Shown here: positions 27,799-38,893 of the stretch, one piece after another
Layout of the letters: each line of letters starts with the position of its first letter
Numbering within the stretch: the first letter of the stretch is position 1
NCBI RefSeq assembly: GCF_014897585.1
Contig: NZ_JABUXW010000002.1
Location: forward strand, 1-64,000
Direction of reading: 5' to 3'
DNA: 64,000 nucleotides
From: Brachybacterium tyrofermentans
Lineage (GTDB): Bacteria > Actinomycetota > Actinomycetes > Actinomycetales > Dermabacteraceae
The notes under the pieces: model-generated
The model's database searches: none
The model's input: the letters and a program-made list of their open reading frames with translations, nothing else
Told to the model about the DNA's origin: nothing
Position numbers and translations under genes: made by a program

Positions 27799-29328
27799 TC
27801 AGCGGTCCTTCCGCGTCCGGGAGACGGCGTCCTTCAGCCGCGTCGGGATGCGCATCGCGCGCTGTGAACGATCCGTCGCCTCGTCGGTCAGCCGCGAGAG
27901 CGTCACGAGGCGCTTGTCCAGTCTGGCCACGCGCGCCTCGGCCTTGAGCGCACGCTGCTCCGCGCCGTCCGCGCGCCGTCGGGCATCGTCGAGGGACTGC
28001 TCGACCTCGTCGAGGCGTCGGCCGAGCTGGGCGAGCTGGTCCTGGGTCGCCTTCTGCCGCTTGGCGGCCTCGCGACGGATCGCCGCCTGCGTCTGCTTCC
28101 GGCGCATGTCCCTGTCCTGCAGCACGGCGTGCCGCTGCGTCACCTCCGGGGGCTCCCCGGTCCATGTCGGCCGCACCACGGGCTGGAACGACGTGCTCTC
28201 GATCTTTCGCTCGTAGCCCGCGAGGGCGGTCTCCTGACCCGGGTCGTAGATGTGCTCGAAGCCGTTGTCGTGGATGAAGTCGCTGAGGACGCCGAACCGT
28301 TCGGCGTGGCCGCGGTTGAACTCGGTGAAATCCGCGTGGGAGTACAGCTCCTCCACCGAACGGGGCTCGTGCTCTGCGTCGCGGATCACGTACGGGATGC
28401 CGTGGTGCTGCGCGAGCTCGAGAGTGCGCGAGTCATGGGCCAGCATCACGCTGGGGGTGCCACCGAGCACCGCGGCGATGTTGCCGTGGGCCCGCGCCCC
28501 GAAGGAGAACGCCATCTGCGACATGCGCTCGATCCATGGATAGGCATCGACGAACATCTCCGCCCGCGCCGAGGTGAACTGCGGGTGGCTCCGAGCCAGC
28601 GGCAGGCGCGGATCGGAGCCGGCGAAGGGATCGGTGGCCCAGAGCATGAGCCCGAGGGAGCCGTGCTCCTGCGCCATGTACGTGGCCCGATAGTGACGCT
28701 CCGCATCCTCGATGAGGTCCCCTCCGAAGGGGTCCTTGGTCTCGAGGTTGTACGCGATCTGCGCTCCGCGCTCGAGGGTCTCGGGCACGTCGACCTGATG
28801 CCCGGGCCCGTGCAGCGCGAGCGATGGGCAGCCGACGACGACCACGTCGTGGAATCCCAGCGAGCGCAGGTAGTCCGCCGTCCTCTCTCCCCGCACGGAC
28901 AGGGCGCTGGACCCGTTCAGCACCGCCCGCGCGAAGCGCTTCACCGTCGGCTCCATAGCCTTGAGCGCCGCGGGGTCGCCGTCCATCGGGAGCTGCGCGC
29001 CACCCGAGAGCATCAGGAAGGGGATCGTCAGGCGCTCGAGGAACTCTGCGGTCCGCAGCAGCTGGCCCTCGAACTCCGGGCGGAAGGCGTTGGCCAGCGG
29101 CAGGATGAACCCGTCGTACTCATCGTTGACCGCATCGGCCATCTTCGCGGTGATGCGGTAGTAGTTGGCGTCGACCTCCGTGTCCCGGGTGGAGAAGAGC
29201 TTGTGCGCGGCGGCTCCGTAGACGAGGTTCCCGCTGTTGGTCCCGAGCAGGTTCCGGTCCAAGGTGTGGAAGGCGTCGACGACGTCGAACGGCGTCTTGC
29301 CGAGACGCATCAGGTATCGGGTGGTCAT
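27799..29328 (-). CDS. Polysaccharide pyruvyl transferase-like protein with coiled-coil tail
   Basis: A 509-residue protein. Residues 1-380 fit the polysaccharide pyruvyl transferase (WcaK/CsaB) fold: NSGNLVYGAA near 31, LNGSSALSVRGERTADYL, VVVGCPSLAL, and late FGARAHGNIAAVLGGTPSVMLAHDSRT, the donor-binding segment. Residues about 425-500 form a long charged coiled coil (RRLDEVEQSLDDARRRADGA) ending in a basic tail. Such proteins modify cell-envelope glycans; the coiled coil suggests oligomerisation. No other glycan genes adjoin. ATG at 29328 follows GAGAG. Confidence 0.72.
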   Translation of the reverse strand: MTTRYLMRLGKTPFDVVDAFHTLDRNLLGTNSGNLVYGAAAHKLFSTRDTEVDANYYRITAKMADAVNDEYDGFILPLANAFRPEFEGQLLRTAEFLERLTIPFLMLSGGAQLPMDGDPAALKAMEPTVKRFARAVLNGSSALSVRGERTADYLRSLGFHDVVVVGCPSLALHGPGHQVDVPETLERGAQIAYNLETKDPFGGDLIEDAERHYRATYMAQEHGSLGLMLWATDPFAGSDPRLPLARSHPQFTSARAEMFVDAYPWIERMSQMAFSFGARAHGNIAAVLGGTPSVMLAHDSRTLELAQHHGIPYVIRDAEHEPRSVEELYSHADFTEFNRGHAERFGVLSDFIHDNGFEHIYDPGQETALAGYERKIESTSFQPVVRPTWTGEPPEVTQRHAVLQDRDMRRKQTQAAIRREAAKRQKATQDQLAQLGRRLDEVEQSLDDARRRADGAEQRALKAEARVARLDKRLVTLSRLTDEATDRSQRAMRIPTRLKDAVSRTRKDR

Positions 29329-29506
29329 GGAATCGCTCTCTCTGGACACGGCAGGCGCACGGCCGCTGCAGGACCGACATCGCTCCTCCCCGCCGAGGCT
29401 ACTGGGCCGGGCGGGGCGACAAGCGGAGTTCGGGAAGAACGACTCCGACGCCTGCCCCGACGCTCCGGCCCGCCCCACCTGTGAGGCACGAGACGCGGGA
29501 ACCCCC

Positions 29507-29547
29507 TTGATGCGAAGTTGCATGAGTGCAAAACTGCACTGGTGCAA
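29507..29547 (+). promoter_or_regulatory. Leaderless promoter and operators of a tetR-exporter operon
   Basis: TTGATG (29507-29512), a 17-bp spacer, AAAACT (29530-29535) and six more bases lead exactly to GTG at 29542. Inside are TTGCA-tgag-TGCAA (29518-29531) and the palindrome TGCAC-tg-GTGCA (29535-29546). Repressor binding here would cover the spacer, the -10 and the first codons. Confidence 0.6.
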
Positions 29548-30156
29548 ACAGTTGAGTCCGGTCTTCGCCAGCGGCAGCGTCTCGAGACGCTCCGTGGTCT
29601 CCACCTGGCCGCTTCCGAACTGGCTGAGGAGGGCGGCCTCGCCGCGGCGACGGTCGATGCGATCGCCGATCGTGCCGGAGTCTCCCGCCGGACGTTCTTC
29701 AACTACTTCGCCAGCAAGGAGGACGCGATCCTCGGGCTGGTCCCACCGCGCGTCCCCGACGAGGTCCTCGAGTCCTCCTTCGAGGACAGCACGGACACCG
29801 ATGACCTGCGCCGTGCCGTGCACCTGCTCGTCGCCACGGCCCGCGCCTCGCGCATGACCGAGGGCGGCTACGCCCGGCGCCGGGAGCTCGTGGACCGCTT
29901 CCCCGAGTTCAACCACCGTCTCAAGCGTCAGGCGCAGGAGATCCAGGAACTCGTCCTCGATCAGCTCACCGAGCAGGACTCCCTGCTGAGCGGGCGCGTC
30001 GAGGGCCCCCTCGACAGAGCCCGCGCACTGGTCCTGATGGCCGCATCCATCATGCGTTTCGCCTACGAGAGCGATCCGCGAATCCTCGAGGAGGAGAACC
30101 TCTCCGCCTTCGACCACTCGATCTCCGTCTTCCGCTCACTCCTGAAAGAAGCCTGA
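29542..30156 (+). CDS. TetR-family repressor of the adjacent exporter
   Basis: A 204-residue TetR repressor. The helix-turn-helix covers about residues 12-58 (HLAASELAEEGG, then VDAIADRAGVSRRTFFNYFASKEDAI). The RRTFFNYF recognition segment and an MMxA-like C-terminus fit the AcrR/QacR-like group. GTG at 29542 is chosen because a promoter points precisely to it; TTG at 29518 would lie inside the operator. The stop overlaps the exporter start (TGATG), so repressor and exporter form an operon. Confidence 0.82.
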   Translation: MQTVESGLRQRQRLETLRGLHLAASELAEEGGLAAATVDAIADRAGVSRRTFFNYFASKEDAILGLVPPRVPDEVLESSFEDSTDTDDLRRAVHLLVATARASRMTEGGYARRRELVDRFPEFNHRLKRQAQEIQELVLDQLTEQDSLLSGRVEGPLDRARALVLMAASIMRFAYESDPRILEEENLSAFDHSISVFRSLLKEA

Positions 30157-31883
30157 TGTCCACTCGCGCTGACACCCACGCGCGGCCGCACTCCCCCACC
30201 GAGGAGTCGACCCCCTCGACCAAGACGATCGTCCTGCTCTTCGTCGGCCTCATGGTGACCATGCTGATGGCCTCCCTCTCGCAGACGATCCTCTCCACCG
30301 CCCTGCCCACGATCGTGGGCCAGCTCGGCGGCGTCGAGCAGATGACCTGGGTCATCACCGGCTATATCCTCGCGTCGACCGTGATGATGCCCGTCTACGG
30401 GCGCGTCAGCGACCTGTTCGGCCGCAAGCCCGTGCTGATCGCTGCGGTGCTGCTGTTCATGATCGGCTCCGTCGTCGGCGGGCTGGGCAACAGCATGGCG
30501 CTGCTGATCATCGCCCGCATCATCCAGGGCCTCGGCGGCGGCGGGCTGATGATCCTCTCGCAGTCCGCGATCGCGGAAGTGGTCCCGGCGCGGGAGCGCG
30601 GCAAGTACATGGGCGTCATGGGCGCGGTGTTCGCCGTCTCCTCCGTCGCCGGTCCTCTGGTGGGCGGCTGGCTCACCGAGGGCCCGGGCTGGCGCTGGGC
30701 GTTCTGGCTGAACCTCCCCCTCGGCGTGCTCGCGATCGTCGCGATCGTCCTGTTCCTGCACCTGCCCGCGCCGATCCGTACTCAGCGACCGAAGATCGAC
30801 TACCTCGGCATGATGCTCATCGCCGCCGCGACCGTCGCCGTCGTGCTCGTGTGCACCTGGGGCGGAAGCCAGTACGCGTGGCTCTCCCCGCAGATCATCG
30901 GGCTCCTCGCCGCCGCACTCGTGCTCGGAGCCCTCTTCGTCCGGGTCGAGGCCACGGCCTCGCAGCCCGTCATCCCGCTGGACCTCTTCAAGAACCGCAG
31001 CTTCGTGCTGGCCACCCTGGCGGGCCTGCTCACCGGCGTCGCGATGTTCGGCGTGCTCAGCTACATGCCCACCTACATCCAGATGGTCGCCGGGGTGGAC
31101 GCCACCGTGGCGGGCTTGCTCATGATCCCGATGATGGGCGGCCTGCTGATCTCCTCGATCGTCTCCGGCCAGCTGGTCACCCGCACCGGCCGCTACAAGA
31201 TCTTCCCCCTCATCGGCTCGGCGATCATGGCCGTCGCGCTCTATCTGATCTCCACCATGACCCTCGAGACCAGCAATGTCGTGATGTGCACGTACATCGG
31301 CATCTTCGGCATCGGCCTGGGGCTCGGCCAGCAGATCCTGATGCTGATCGTGCAGGATGCGTTCCCGGTGCGGATCCTCGGCACCGCCACCGCCTCCTTC
31401 AACTACTTCAAGCAGGTCGGCGCCACCATCGGCTCGGCGATCGTGGGCGCGGTGTTCGCCTCCCGCCTGGCGACCCTGCTCACCGAGAACCTCTCCGCGG
31501 TCGACCAGCCGTCCGGTGCCCCCGGCGGGGCGCTCAACGTGAATGGGCTGACCCCGTCCGCCGTCGCCGATATGCCCGATGCGTTCCGCATCCCGATCAT
31601 CACCTCGTACAACGAGGCGCTGCTGCCGATCGTGCAGTGGCTGATCCCGGTCGCCCTGGCTGTCGTCGTGGTCATGCTGTTCGTGAAGGAGAAGGCCCTG
31701 TCGACCAGCATCGACCGCTCCGTGGACGAGTCCTCGGTGGTGGGCACCGGCGACGGGGTCGCCATCGCGGCCTCGGCGCTCACCGAAGCCACCGTCGAGG
31801 ATGCCGAGCACCCGCACTGGGACGACGAGCACGAGACCGGGAACGTCTCCGGCGACCGGGTCCCGGTGTCCTCCGACAGCTGA
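30156..31883 (+). CDS. DHA2-type MFS multidrug exporter
   Basis: A 575-residue, 14-helix exporter with motif A ([13 protein letters not shown]), helix-1 [13 protein letters not shown] and motif C (AGPLVGGWL). The [21 protein letters not shown] segment is characteristic of the lincomycin/puromycin-type DHA2 group. A 60-residue cytoplasmic tail is acidic and Ser/His rich (from about 515). It is translated directly after its TetR repressor, overlapping by one base, which implies substrate-induced efflux. Confidence 0.9.
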   Translation: MSTRADTHARPHSPTEESTPSTKTIVLLFVGLMVTMLMASLSQTILSTALPTIVGQLGGVEQMTWVITGYILASTVMMPVYGRVSDLFGRKPVLIAAVLLFMIGSVVGGLGNSMALLIIARIIQGLGGGGLMILSQSAIAEVVPARERGKYMGVMGAVFAVSSVAGPLVGGWLTEGPGWRWAFWLNLPLGVLAIVAIVLFLHLPAPIRTQRPKIDYLGMMLIAAATVAVVLVCTWGGSQYAWLSPQIIGLLAAALVLGALFVRVEATASQPVIPLDLFKNRSFVLATLAGLLTGVAMFGVLSYMPTYIQMVAGVDATVAGLLMIPMMGGLLISSIVSGQLVTRTGRYKIFPLIGSAIMAVALYLISTMTLETSNVVMCTYIGIFGIGLGLGQQILMLIVQDAFPVRILGTATASFNYFKQVGATIGSAIVGAVFASRLATLLTENLSAVDQPSGAPGGALNVNGLTPSAVADMPDAFRIPIITSYNEALLPIVQWLIPVALAVVVVMLFVKEKALSTSIDRSVDESSVVGTGDGVAIAASALTEATVEDAEHPHWDDEHETGNVSGDRVPVSSDS

Positions 31884-31953
31884 CCACCGGTCGCCGTCCA
31901 CACCGATCCCGCCCGGTCCCCACCCGTCCCTGCCGACGAATACAGTGGCCACC

Positions 31954-33837
<1,884 letters not shown>

Positions 33838-33940
33838 ATCGTCCGACACACGGCGGTCTCGATCCGGCATCGTTACCGGTACCAGAACCCGATCCGGATA
33901 TCCTGAGCACTTCCGTCAGCGAAGTTCCAGGAGCTCCCCC

Positions 33941-35077
33941 GTGTCCCAGCCCCCCGCCTCCCCCATGCCCCAGTACGGCGGCCCGATGTCCACCCCGCCG
34001 TCGTCCCCGATGCCGCCCCCTCCGCCGCCGAAGAAGAAGCGCACCGGCCTGATCATCGGCATCATCGCGGGCGCGCTCTTCCTGATCGTCGCGGTGATCG
34101 TGGTGATCGCCCTGATCATCTTCTTCGCCGTGCGCAACGGTGGCGGCGGCGACACCACGGGCGGCGGCGGGGGCGGGGACAAGGCCGCGACGCCGGAGGA
34201 GCAGGCCACGACCCTGGTCACCGACTACATGGATGCCCTGGTCGCCGGGGACTCCGCCGCAGCTTTCGAGCTCGCGGCCGATCCGAGCGGGAGCGACGAG
34301 GTGCTGCCCGCGGCGGCCTATGACGCGGCACTCGCGGCCGCACCGATCGCCGACGTCGTCGTGGAGGCCCCCGCGATGGAGCCCGAGGGCATCGACGGCA
34401 CCGTGCCGGTGTCGTTCACCGTGGGCGGCGAGGCGACCACCTACGACTTCACCGTGAGCGACTACGACTCCGACGAGGTCTTCGAGCTGGATTCCCCCAT
34501 GTGGTCCACCTACACACCGGATTCCCTGGCCGGGCTCGGTGCCACGATCAACGGCGAGGAGCTGCCCACGGATGTCAGCCTCGCGATGCTGCCGGGGTCC
34601 TATGAGATCTCCTTCGGGGTGGAGGGCTTCGCCCCCTCGGTCACCGATCCGATGGTGTACACCGACTACGACACCGACGTCGAGTGGCCCGAGGCGACGC
34701 TGACCGACGACGGCCTGGCCACCTTCCGCGCCGCGGTGCAGAAGTCGGTCGATGCCTGCATCGCCCAGGACACCCTGAAGGCCGGCTGCGGCATCGGCGA
34801 GCTGCCGGCCACGACCGATGACGGCTACACGCTCACCGACGGCACGGTGAAGCGGTCCCTCCCCGAGGACAGCCAGCGCACCATCGACAAGATGACGGCG
34901 ACGCCCAGCTACGACGAACCCACCTTCGTCGAGGGCGAGTACATCGGCAGCATCGACACGACGATGGACTGCGAGAAGGACGGCAAGAAGGGCACCTGCG
35001 AGATGTGGATGGGCGGCGGTCTCGGCACCCCCTCCGTGGACATGGCAGATCCCGAGCATCCCGTCACCTGGAGCTGA
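33941..35077 (+). CDS. Membrane-anchored hypothetical protein
   Basis: A 378-residue protein: a Pro/Met/Ser-rich cytoplasmic head (1-28) ending in KKKR, one membrane helix (about 35-65), a Gly/Asp linker with poly-Gly, then a large acidic extracytoplasmic domain. TPEEQATTLVTDYMDALVAGD after the linker resembles the DUF4878-like or NTF2-like regions of actinobacterial lipoproteins. Later segments (TINGEELPTDVSLAMLPGSYEIS) look like a PEGA-like beta-fold. GTG at 33941 follows AGGAG by seven bases. A terminator hairpin follows the gene. Confidence 0.68.
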   Translation: MSQPPASPMPQYGGPMSTPPSSPMPPPPPPKKKRTGLIIGIIAGALFLIVAVIVVIALIIFFAVRNGGGGDTTGGGGGGDKAATPEEQATTLVTDYMDALVAGDSAAAFELAADPSGSDEVLPAAAYDAALAAAPIADVVVEAPAMEPEGIDGTVPVSFTVGGEATTYDFTVSDYDSDEVFELDSPMWSTYTPDSLAGLGATINGEELPTDVSLAMLPGSYEISFGVEGFAPSVTDPMVYTDYDTDVEWPEATLTDDGLATFRAAVQKSVDACIAQDTLKAGCGIGELPATTDDGYTLTDGTVKRSLPEDSQRTIDKMTATPSYDEPTFVEGEYIGSIDTTMDCEKDGKKGTCEMWMGGGLGTPSVDMADPEHPVTWS

Positions 35078-35101
35078 TCCGGAGCGGGACGGAACGACCT
35101 C

Positions 35102-35134
35102 GGAGCGGACCAGCACCTCGTGATGGTCCGCTCC
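35102..35134 (+). terminator. Hairpin terminator
   Basis: Perfect 11-bp arms (GGAGCGGACCA and its complement) with an 11-base loop, 24 bp after the preceding stop and 47 bp before the next start. Confidence 0.7.
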
Positions 35135-35180
35135 GCTGTTCCCCGCTCCGTCCGTCGTACCCCTGCGGCACACTGAGCGC

Positions 35181-35861
35181 ATGACCCTCGAACCCTCCGA
35201 CGACGCCGTTCCCGCGGAATTCCGCGAGCATCGCTGGCAGCGCGGCACCTGCCCACGCTGCGGCGGCGGCCAGGTGCTCCACCGCGTCATCGGCATGCCC
35301 GTGCCCGGGGCCATGGAGTCGTCCCCGTCCTGGGTGGTCTGGGCGGGCTGCACGGGCCTCGGCCCGGATCGAGAGTGCGGTGGCTGCGGCCACTCCTGGT
35401 GGGCTCACGACGTGGGCTTCGCCGACGACGAGGAGGAGCCCGAGGACCCGGCACCCCTGCGGGTGGTCGGCGCGGTGATCGTGCGCGACGACCGGTTCCT
35501 CGCCGCCCGGCGCCGCCCCGGGAAGAGCGCCGGCGGTCGCTGGGAGTTCCCCGGCGGCAAGATCGAACCGGGCGAGTCCCCGCAGCAGGCCCTGATCCGG
35601 GAGCTCCGCGAAGAGCTCGGCGTCGAGGTCACGGTGGGATGGCTGCTCGGCCGCGGGGAGGCCGATGCCGGTGACCGCGACCTCCATCTCGACTGCTATT
35701 GGACCCGCCTGGACCACGACGGCCCGCTCGCCAGCACCGACCACGATCGGCTCGAGTGGGTCACCCGTGATCAGCTGGCGACCAGGGACTGGGCCGACGC
35801 CGATGTCCCCGTCGTCGCCCAGATCCTCGAGGGTGCCGAGCCGCGATTCGATCGCCGCTGA
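35181..35861 (+). CDS. Zinc-ribbon/Nudix fusion protein (MutT-like)
   Basis: A 226-residue fusion. Residues 20-75 hold a treble-clef or zinc-ribbon with C24-x2-C27 and C66-x2-C69, separated by an unusually long 38-residue insert. Residues 93-215 are a Nudix hydrolase: the box runs from G126 with E132, R140, E141, E144, E145 and G147, and WEFPGGKIEPGE is the MutT/CTP-pyrophosphohydrolase version, which removes oxidised nucleotides. The ribbon might bind nucleic acid or serve structure. CACACT lies six bases before the ATG, so translation may be leaderless. Confidence 0.82.
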   Translation: MTLEPSDDAVPAEFREHRWQRGTCPRCGGGQVLHRVIGMPVPGAMESSPSWVVWAGCTGLGPDRECGGCGHSWWAHDVGFADDEEEPEDPAPLRVVGAVIVRDDRFLAARRRPGKSAGGRWEFPGGKIEPGESPQQALIRELREELGVEVTVGWLLGRGEADAGDRDLHLDCYWTRLDHDGPLASTDHDRLEWVTRDQLATRDWADADVPVVAQILEGAEPRFDRR

Positions 35862-35879
35862 CCGTGAGGCCGCTCCTGC

Positions 35880-37187
35880 TCAGCTCGTCCGGAGCAGCTC
35901 GCGCAGCAGGTCCGACTCCCCCTCGCCACCCGGGCGCTCCAACGCCGCGCGGAAGGCCGGGACGGCCCTGTCGTGCTCACCCAGGCGGCTGAGCAGCTCA
36001 CCGCGGATGACATGGAACGGACGGTGCGCATCGAGCTCCTCTGCGAGCGGCTCGAGGTCTGCGAGGGCCGCGGCCGCACCGTCGGCCTCCGAGATCGCGA
36101 CCACCCGCGCGAGCTGCACGATCGCCGTGGGCCAGTGGACCAGCAGGGCGTCGTAGAGCTCGACCACCTCGCGCCAGTCGATGTCCTCGTGCCGCGCGGG
36201 CACGGCGACGCACGCCGCGATCGCACCCTGGAGCAGATAGGGGCCGCGCCCGCCCTGGGCGAGCGCGCCGACCACGAGACGGTCCGCACGATCGATCAGC
36301 TCGCGATCCCACTGCGCACGATCCTGCTCCGCCAGGGCGATCGGACGGCCGCGTGCGCCGGTGCGGGTGGAGGCGCGTGCCCGCAGCAGCAGGGCCTGGG
36401 CGAGCAGGCCGCGCGGTTCCGTGCGTCCCGGCAGCAGGTCCACCAGCACCTCGAGCGTGTGCACCACGGTGTCGAGCACAGCGGCCCGCGACCCGGAGCC
36501 CTCCGGGGCCGGGCCCGGGGCCGCTCCGCCCGAGCCGGCTCCCGTGGCCAGCAGCACCGAGAGCACGTCCAGCACGTCGACCAGGCGGGAGTCGAGCTCC
36601 TCGGCGGGCGGCACGCGGCACGGGATGCGGCTGAGGCGGATGCGTTTCTTCGCCCGGGTCAGCCGGGCCGCCATCGTCGAGGTCTGCACGAGGAACGCGG
36701 CGGCGATCTGCTCGGTGCTGAGCCCACCCACGAGGCGCAGGGTCAGGACGATCCGCGAGGTGGGGGCCAGCGCAGGGTGGGCGGCGAGGAAGATCAGCCG
36801 CAGCCGTTCGTCGAGCACGACGGGAACGGACTCGTCCTCGATCCGTCGGTGGCCCGGGTGCTCGTCCTCGTCCCCGTCCTCGTCCTCGTCCTCAACTCCG
36901 TCGCCGGCACCGTCCCACACCAGCAGGGGCAGCTTGCGCTGCAGGGTCTGCGCGCGCCGCATCACGTCGAGCGCACGACGACGGGCCGCTGTGGTCAGCC
37001 AGCCTGCTGGGTTCTCGGGGACACCGCTGCGCTCCCAGGTCTCGAGCGCCTGCGCATAGGCCTCCTGCACGCTGTCCTCGGCGAGGTCGAGATCGCGGGT
37101 CAGCGCGACCGTCGCCGCGAGCACCGTGCTCCAGTGGGCACGGTGCGCCGTGGCGACGGCCGCCGCTGCGGCCCCGGGGTCCGTCAC
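35880..37187 (-). CDS. ECF sigma factor, ECF42 type with long C-terminal extension
   Basis: A 435-residue sigma factor. Region 2 (DLDLAEDSVQEAYAQALETW) spans about 30-70 and region 4 (LSTEQIAAAFLVQTSTMAARL) about 150-185. The remaining 240 residues form the helical, TPR-like extension of the ECF42 group, which is needed for activity in characterised members. An acidic loop (EDEDEDGDEDEHPG) separates the sigma regions. There is no anti-sigma gene, as is normal for this group; instead the start overlaps the upstream DGPF gene by 4 bp. Confidence 0.88.
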   Translation of the reverse strand: MTDPGAAAAAVATAHRAHWSTVLAATVALTRDLDLAEDSVQEAYAQALETWERSGVPENPAGWLTTAARRRALDVMRRAQTLQRKLPLLVWDGAGDGVEDEDEDGDEDEHPGHRRIEDESVPVVLDERLRLIFLAAHPALAPTSRIVLTLRLVGGLSTEQIAAAFLVQTSTMAARLTRAKKRIRLSRIPCRVPPAEELDSRLVDVLDVLSVLLATGAGSGGAAPGPAPEGSGSRAAVLDTVVHTLEVLVDLLPGRTEPRGLLAQALLLRARASTRTGARGRPIALAEQDRAQWDRELIDRADRLVVGALAQGGRGPYLLQGAIAACVAVPARHEDIDWREVVELYDALLVHWPTAIVQLARVVAISEADGAAAALADLEPLAEELDAHRPFHVIRGELLSRLGEHDRAVPAFRAALERPGGEGESDLLRELLRTS

Positions 37188-37555
37188 GCGGGGATGCTCC
37201 CGTGCACGCCGGGCTGCTCCTCGGCGCTCATGGGGCGCACCTCGACCCCGCCTCCCTGATGGATGATCGGATTGCGCCGTGCCACCGCGATCGCGGCGTC
37301 CAGATCGGGCACCTCGATCACGTAGAAGCCGACGATCACCTCGTTGACCTCCACGAACGGGCCGTCCACGAGGCTGTCGGCACGGATCGAGGTGGTCGCG
37401 TCGTGGTCCTCGAGCGGGCTGCCGAAGATCATCACGCCCTCGTCCATCAACTCCTTGCCGTGCGCGTCGTGCTCGGCCATCTGCGAGGCCAGCACCTCGG
37501 GATCGGTCGTGGCCTGATCGGTGGGGTGGTACAGGAACACGGTGTAACGGGCCAT
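37184..37555 (-). CDS. DGPF/YCII-related domain protein
   Basis: A 123-residue protein with the hallmark VDGPFVE motif (about residues 63-69) and a ferredoxin-like YCII fold. DGPF proteins are the constant partners and main targets of ECF42 sigma factors, though their biochemical role is unknown. GGAGG lies nine bases before ATG 37555 and abuts the alternative ATG at 37564, so 37555 is the better start. The stop overlaps the sigma gene start (ATGA). Confidence 0.85.
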   Translation of the reverse strand: MARYTVFLYHPTDQATTDPEVLASQMAEHDAHGKELMDEGVMIFGSPLEDHDATTSIRADSLVDGPFVEVNEVIVGFYVIEVPDLDAAIAVARRNPIIHQGGGVEVRPMSAEEQPGVHGSIPA

Positions 37556-37605
37556 CAGGATCATCCTCCTTGCGAGGCGGCGTCTCTCGCCGTCCTCACC
37601 CTGTT

Positions 37606-37671
37606 GTCGAACGGGATCGGCAGAATCGACAGTGCTGCAGATTCGATAGTGCTGAGACATCGACAGTCCTG
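37606..37671 (-). promoter_or_regulatory. ECF42-type promoter with three 17-bp direct repeats
   Basis: On the minus strand TGTCGA (37631-37626) is followed after 16 bp by CGAC (37609-37606), matching the -35 TGTCGA / -10 CGA-C pattern described for ECF42 targets. The -35 belongs to three tandem 17-bp repeats (cores at 37625, 37642 and 37659, ATCGACAGTGCTG-like). The predicted start of transcription is about 40 bp before the DGPF ATG. Confidence 0.7.
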
Positions 37672-37699
37672 CGACATCGGCTGCGCCCCGGGCGCCGGC

Positions 37700-38860
37700 T
37701 CAGCGCACCCCATCGGGGAACTCGGCCGGCTCGCCGGGCTGCGCCGCCGCGTCGAGGTCGATGCCGTAGTCCGCGGCGAAGTGCAGCTCGGTCCCGGCGT
37801 AGACCTCCTCGGCACTCTCGTCGAGATGGAACACTCGGGCTCCGCGCACGCGATGGTTCTCGGCTCCACCCGCGCCGTAGGCGCCGAAACCCGTGCCGGG
37901 ACCGTAGCCGAGCTGGATCCCGTAGTAGTTCCCGACATAGGTGTTGATGTGGTCGTGGCCCACGAACAGGCCCTTCACGTCGCCGCGCTGCCGCATCGCG
38001 GCGAACATGCCGGAGTTGAACGGCCCGGGGCACTCGTCCTCGTTCCGCTCCCCCACGAGGGAGTGCTTCGACACGGCGCGGGCGTGATCCGCCTCGGTGC
38101 GCGAATCGACGCTCGCGAACCACATGAAGCGGTGCTCCCACAGGGCGATGTGCTGGAACACCAGACCGGGGACCACGGCGGAGTTCTTCCGCTCGAGCTC
38201 CTCCGAGGTCCGCAGGTACCACTGGATCTGGTCGGGGCGCAGCCAGTCCCAGTCCGGGTAGCCCTCGAAGTCCTGGCCGGCGATCTCCTCGGGCGCATAG
38301 CGGCCGGAGTCCAGGAGCCACAGGGCGAAGGCATCGGAGCCGCCCTTCCCTGTGGCCTTGTCCTTGCCGCCCTGCCCTCTGCCCCTCGAGGAGCCGACGG
38401 TGAGCACCTGGTTGCCGCTGCCCGTGATGCCCTTCGCGCCGGGCGTGTTCACGTTGTGGCGGTACTGGGCGACGAAGTCCAGGTAGCCCTGCTCGTCCAG
38501 GCCGGTCGTCGCCGTGGAGTCCTCGTCGTGATTGCCGAAGGTGATCGCCCACGCGATGCCGCGGTCCTCCATCGGCCGCACGACGTTGTTGATCGCCTGC
38601 TTCGCCTCGAGCGCGGTGGTGGGTGAGCCGTCGATGACGTCGCCGTTGATGACCACGAAGTCCGGCGTCACGTCATCGAGCACGGCCTCCTGCAGGGCGA
38701 TCGTGCGCACGTCGGTGCGGTGGCCGTCCTGGGTGTCGTTGAACTGGACGACGGTGAACGTGCCGTCGTCGCGGAAGCTCAGGTCTCCGCGCACGATCCC
38801 CTCCTTCGGGTTCCTGCCGTGCGCGCCCTTCGTGGGCGCTGCCGAGGCGGATCCCATCAT
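37700..38860 (-). CDS. Calcineurin-like metallophosphoesterase, export signal truncated
   Basis: A 386-residue phosphoesterase with the metal-binding blocks FNDTQDGHR (D and H), NGDVIDG, GNHDED and, late, VGHDH. It resembles secreted purple-acid-phosphatase-like enzymes of actinobacteria. Immediately upstream of the ATG, in frame, the DNA reads AKCATGLAAAG and then MMGSASAAP: this looks like the hydrophobic end and cleavage site of a Tat/Sec signal peptide whose first half is gone, because the acyltransferase stop codon interrupts the frame 11 codons earlier. Only ATG 38860 or 38857 is available. The protein may therefore stay in the cytosol or be non-functional. Confidence 0.75.
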   Translation of the reverse strand: MMGSASAAPTKGAHGRNPKEGIVRGDLSFRDDGTFTVVQFNDTQDGHRTDVRTIALQEAVLDDVTPDFVVINGDVIDGSPTTALEAKQAINNVVRPMEDRGIAWAITFGNHDEDSTATTGLDEQGYLDFVAQYRHNVNTPGAKGITGSGNQVLTVGSSRGRGQGGKDKATGKGGSDAFALWLLDSGRYAPEEIAGQDFEGYPDWDWLRPDQIQWYLRTSEELERKNSAVVPGLVFQHIALWEHRFMWFASVDSRTEADHARAVSKHSLVGERNEDECPGPFNSGMFAAMRQRGDVKGLFVGHDHINTYVGNYYGIQLGYGPGTGFGAYGAGGAENHRVRGARVFHLDESAEEVYAGTELHFAADYGIDLDAAAQPGEPAEFPDGVR

Positions 38861-38893
38861 GCCTGCTGCGGCGAGCCCTGTCGCGCACTTCGC

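Noticed and set aside
29518-29541. TTG at 29518 as start of the second TetR gene
   Set aside because: It lies within the operator and upstream of the -10; the promoter geometry fits GTG 29542 exactly.
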